Origin: Bryobacterales bacterium
Lineage (GTDB): Bacteria; Acidobacteriota; Terriglobia; Bryobacterales; Bryobacteraceae
Assembly (NCBI GenBank): GCA_016716385.1
Contig: JADJWL010000025.1
Span: 682,001 to 746,000 of the forward strand
Direction of reading: 5' to 3'
DNA: 64,000 nt
Every line of letters starts with the position of its first letter. Position 1 is the stretch's first letter. Below, piece by piece: positions 62,997 to 64,000 of the stretch. The position numbers and the translations under genes are program-made. A model generated the notes under the pieces. The model was not told the DNA's origin. It did no database searches and saw only the letters and a list, made by a program, of their open reading frames with translations.

Positions 62997-64000
62997 ATGA
63001 CTATTCTGGTGATCGGCAGCGGAGGCAGGGAGCACGCCATCGTGTGGCGCCTGAGCCGCGACAGCCGTTCGCACAAGCTTTTCGCCTCACCCGGCAACCC
63101 AGGCATGGCTGCGTGCGCGACGCTCGCGCCACCTGCCGCATCCACTCCCGAGGGCTGGCTCGCCGTGGCCGAATCGATCAATGCGGGCCTCACGGTGGTG
63201 GGTCCAGAGGCGCCTCTCGTCGCAGGGATCGCGGACACCTTCAGGGCTGCCGGGCGGCCGCTCTTCGGTCCCACCGCCGCGCAGGCGCAGCTTGAAGGCA
63301 GCAAGGTCTTCGCCAAGAGCTTCTTCCGCGACCACAGCATTCCCACGGCCCGGTTTGTCGCCGCCGCCACCGTCGCAGAAGCCGAACTGGCCCTCGCGAG
63401 CTTTCCGTTCCCGCTGGTCGTCAAGGCCGATGGACTCGCCGCCGGCAAAGGGGTCATCATCGCGCACGACCGCCCCGCCGCGCTCGCCGCGGTCCGGAAG
63501 CTCGGCGCTCCGCTCGTGATCGAGGAGTTTCTCCGGGGCGAGGAGGTCTCCTACATCGTTCTGTCCGATGGCCGCAATGTTCTCCCGCTGCCCCCCGCCC
63601 AGGATCACAAAGCCGCCTTCGACGGAGATCAGGGACCGAACACCGGGGGCATGGGCGCCTATTCGGACGACCGCATTCTGAACGCCTCCCAGCGCCAGGA
63701 GATCCTCGACACCATCATCCTCCCGACCGTCGAAGCGACAGGATTCGTCGGCTTTCTCTACGCCGGCCTGATGATGACCGCCGACGGCCCCAAACTCCTG
63801 GAATTCAACGTCCGGCTTGGGGATCCGGAGACGCAGCCGTTGCTACACCGGCTCTCTTCGGATTTCGCGCCGGTCCTGGACGCGGCGGTCCACGGACGGC
63901 TCGCCGGCGTCTCGCTCGACTTTCTGAATGCCCCGTCGGTGTGCGTCGTCCTCGCCTCTGGCGGCTACCCGGGCGACTACGCCACGGGCGTGCCTATCCA
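62997..64000 (+). CDS. purD: Phosphoribosylamine-glycine ligase PurD, truncated at window end
   Basis: The first 334 codons are present; the reading frame is still open at the window end. The N-domain has MTILVIGSGGREHAIVWRL and LFASPGNPGMA (about 1-40), then VVGPEAPLVAGIADTF. The ATP-grasp part has GPTAAQAQLEGSKVFAKSFF, FPLVVKADGLAAGKGVIIA (about 140-158), VIEEFLRGEEVSYIVLSDG, QDHKAAFDGDQGPNTGGMGAYS and LLEFNVRLGDPETQ (about 278-291), all characteristic of GAR synthetase. It makes GAR in purine synthesis. The start is not in a Shine-Dalgarno context and sits 6 nt after TATTGT. Confidence 0.95.
   Translation, partial: MTILVIGSGGREHAIVWRLSRDSRSHKLFASPGNPGMAACATLAPPAASTPEGWLAVAESINAGLTVVGPEAPLVAGIADTFRAAGRPLFGPTAAQAQLEGSKVFAKSFFRDHSIPTARFVAAATVAEAELALASFPFPLVVKADGLAAGKGVIIAHDRPAALAAVRKLGAPLVIEEFLRGEEVSYIVLSDGRNVLPLPPAQDHKAAFDGDQGPNTGGMGAYSDDRILNASQRQEILDTIILPTVEATGFVGFLYAGLMMTADGPKLLEFNVRLGDPETQPLLHRLSSDFAPVLDAAVHGRLAGVSLDFLNAPSVCVVLASGGYPGDYATGVPI

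Overview
This is a GC-rich, gene-dense stretch of a Gram-negative bacterial chromosome that includes the replication-origin neighbourhood. It carries dnaA, dnaN and gyrB, and also parA/parB, rsmG and mnmG with two parS sites. Outer-membrane functions (TonB receptor, LolA, RND pump with TolC), type IV pilus/type II secretion genes and the style of the small regulators fit Acidobacteriota, most plausibly a Bryobacter/Solibacter-like lineage. That placement is inferred from gene content, not from a marker-gene search. No insertion sequence, prophage or CRISPR array was seen.

Layout. 1-3359 (minus): a cobalamin-riboswitch operon with a TonB receptor, CbiZ, and the first 22 codons of a CobQ/CbiP protein cut by the window edge; this looks like corrinoid uptake and salvage. 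3356-6883 (minus): secreted VPS62-like protein, FmdB-type zinc ribbon and secreted TPR protein. 7133-9978 (plus): SSS symporter and APC permease, translationally coupled. 10149-10352: small double AT-hook protein. 10357-13835 (minus): serine hydrolase/NamZ fusion, pterin carbinolamine dehydratase, 2Fe-2S ferredoxin, YjbQ. 13874-18750 (plus): five-gene glycosylation operon. 18752-22242 (minus): DUF2520 protein, UvrB, secreted protein. 22281-22969: toxin-antitoxin pair with a palindromic operator, followed by a decayed stretch. 23315-29143 (minus): RND efflux operon. 29243-30567: OsmC, ECF sigma and anti-sigma.

30548-36052: gyrB, dnaN, dnaA (minus), two candidate origin zones with DnaA-box-like sites, and tRNA-Gly(GCC). 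36078-45754: PTE-like hydrolase, then a minus-strand pilus/secretion block (lolA, pilC, pilB, pilM, pilN, pilO, pilP, pseudopilin-like protein) interrupted by one opposing secreted-protein gene. 45823-47990: repeat-containing protein and Gfo/Idh/MocA oxidoreductase. 48054-50813: dnaJ, grpE, hrcA without dnaK. 51051-53297: ECF sigma, anti-sigma and a secreted protein. 53376-55324: Bcp peroxiredoxin and GatB. 55499-56305: orphan zinc-finger anti-sigma-like protein. 56302-58782: acyl-ligase/ACP/acyltransferase fusion. 58779-62974: parB, parA, parS sites, rsmG, mnmG. 62997-end: purD, truncated by the window edge.

Two signals run across the window. First, many first-in-transcript genes have a -10 hexamer (TATAAT, TACAAT, TAGAAT) ending only 5-11 nt before the start codon with no Shine-Dalgarno, which suggests widespread leaderless or nearly leaderless mRNAs. 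Second, compact regulatory DNA overlaps coding sequence: the toxin operator covers its start codon, one parS site encodes the tail of RsmG, and the mnmG and purD -10 boxes lie on the same bases on opposite strands.
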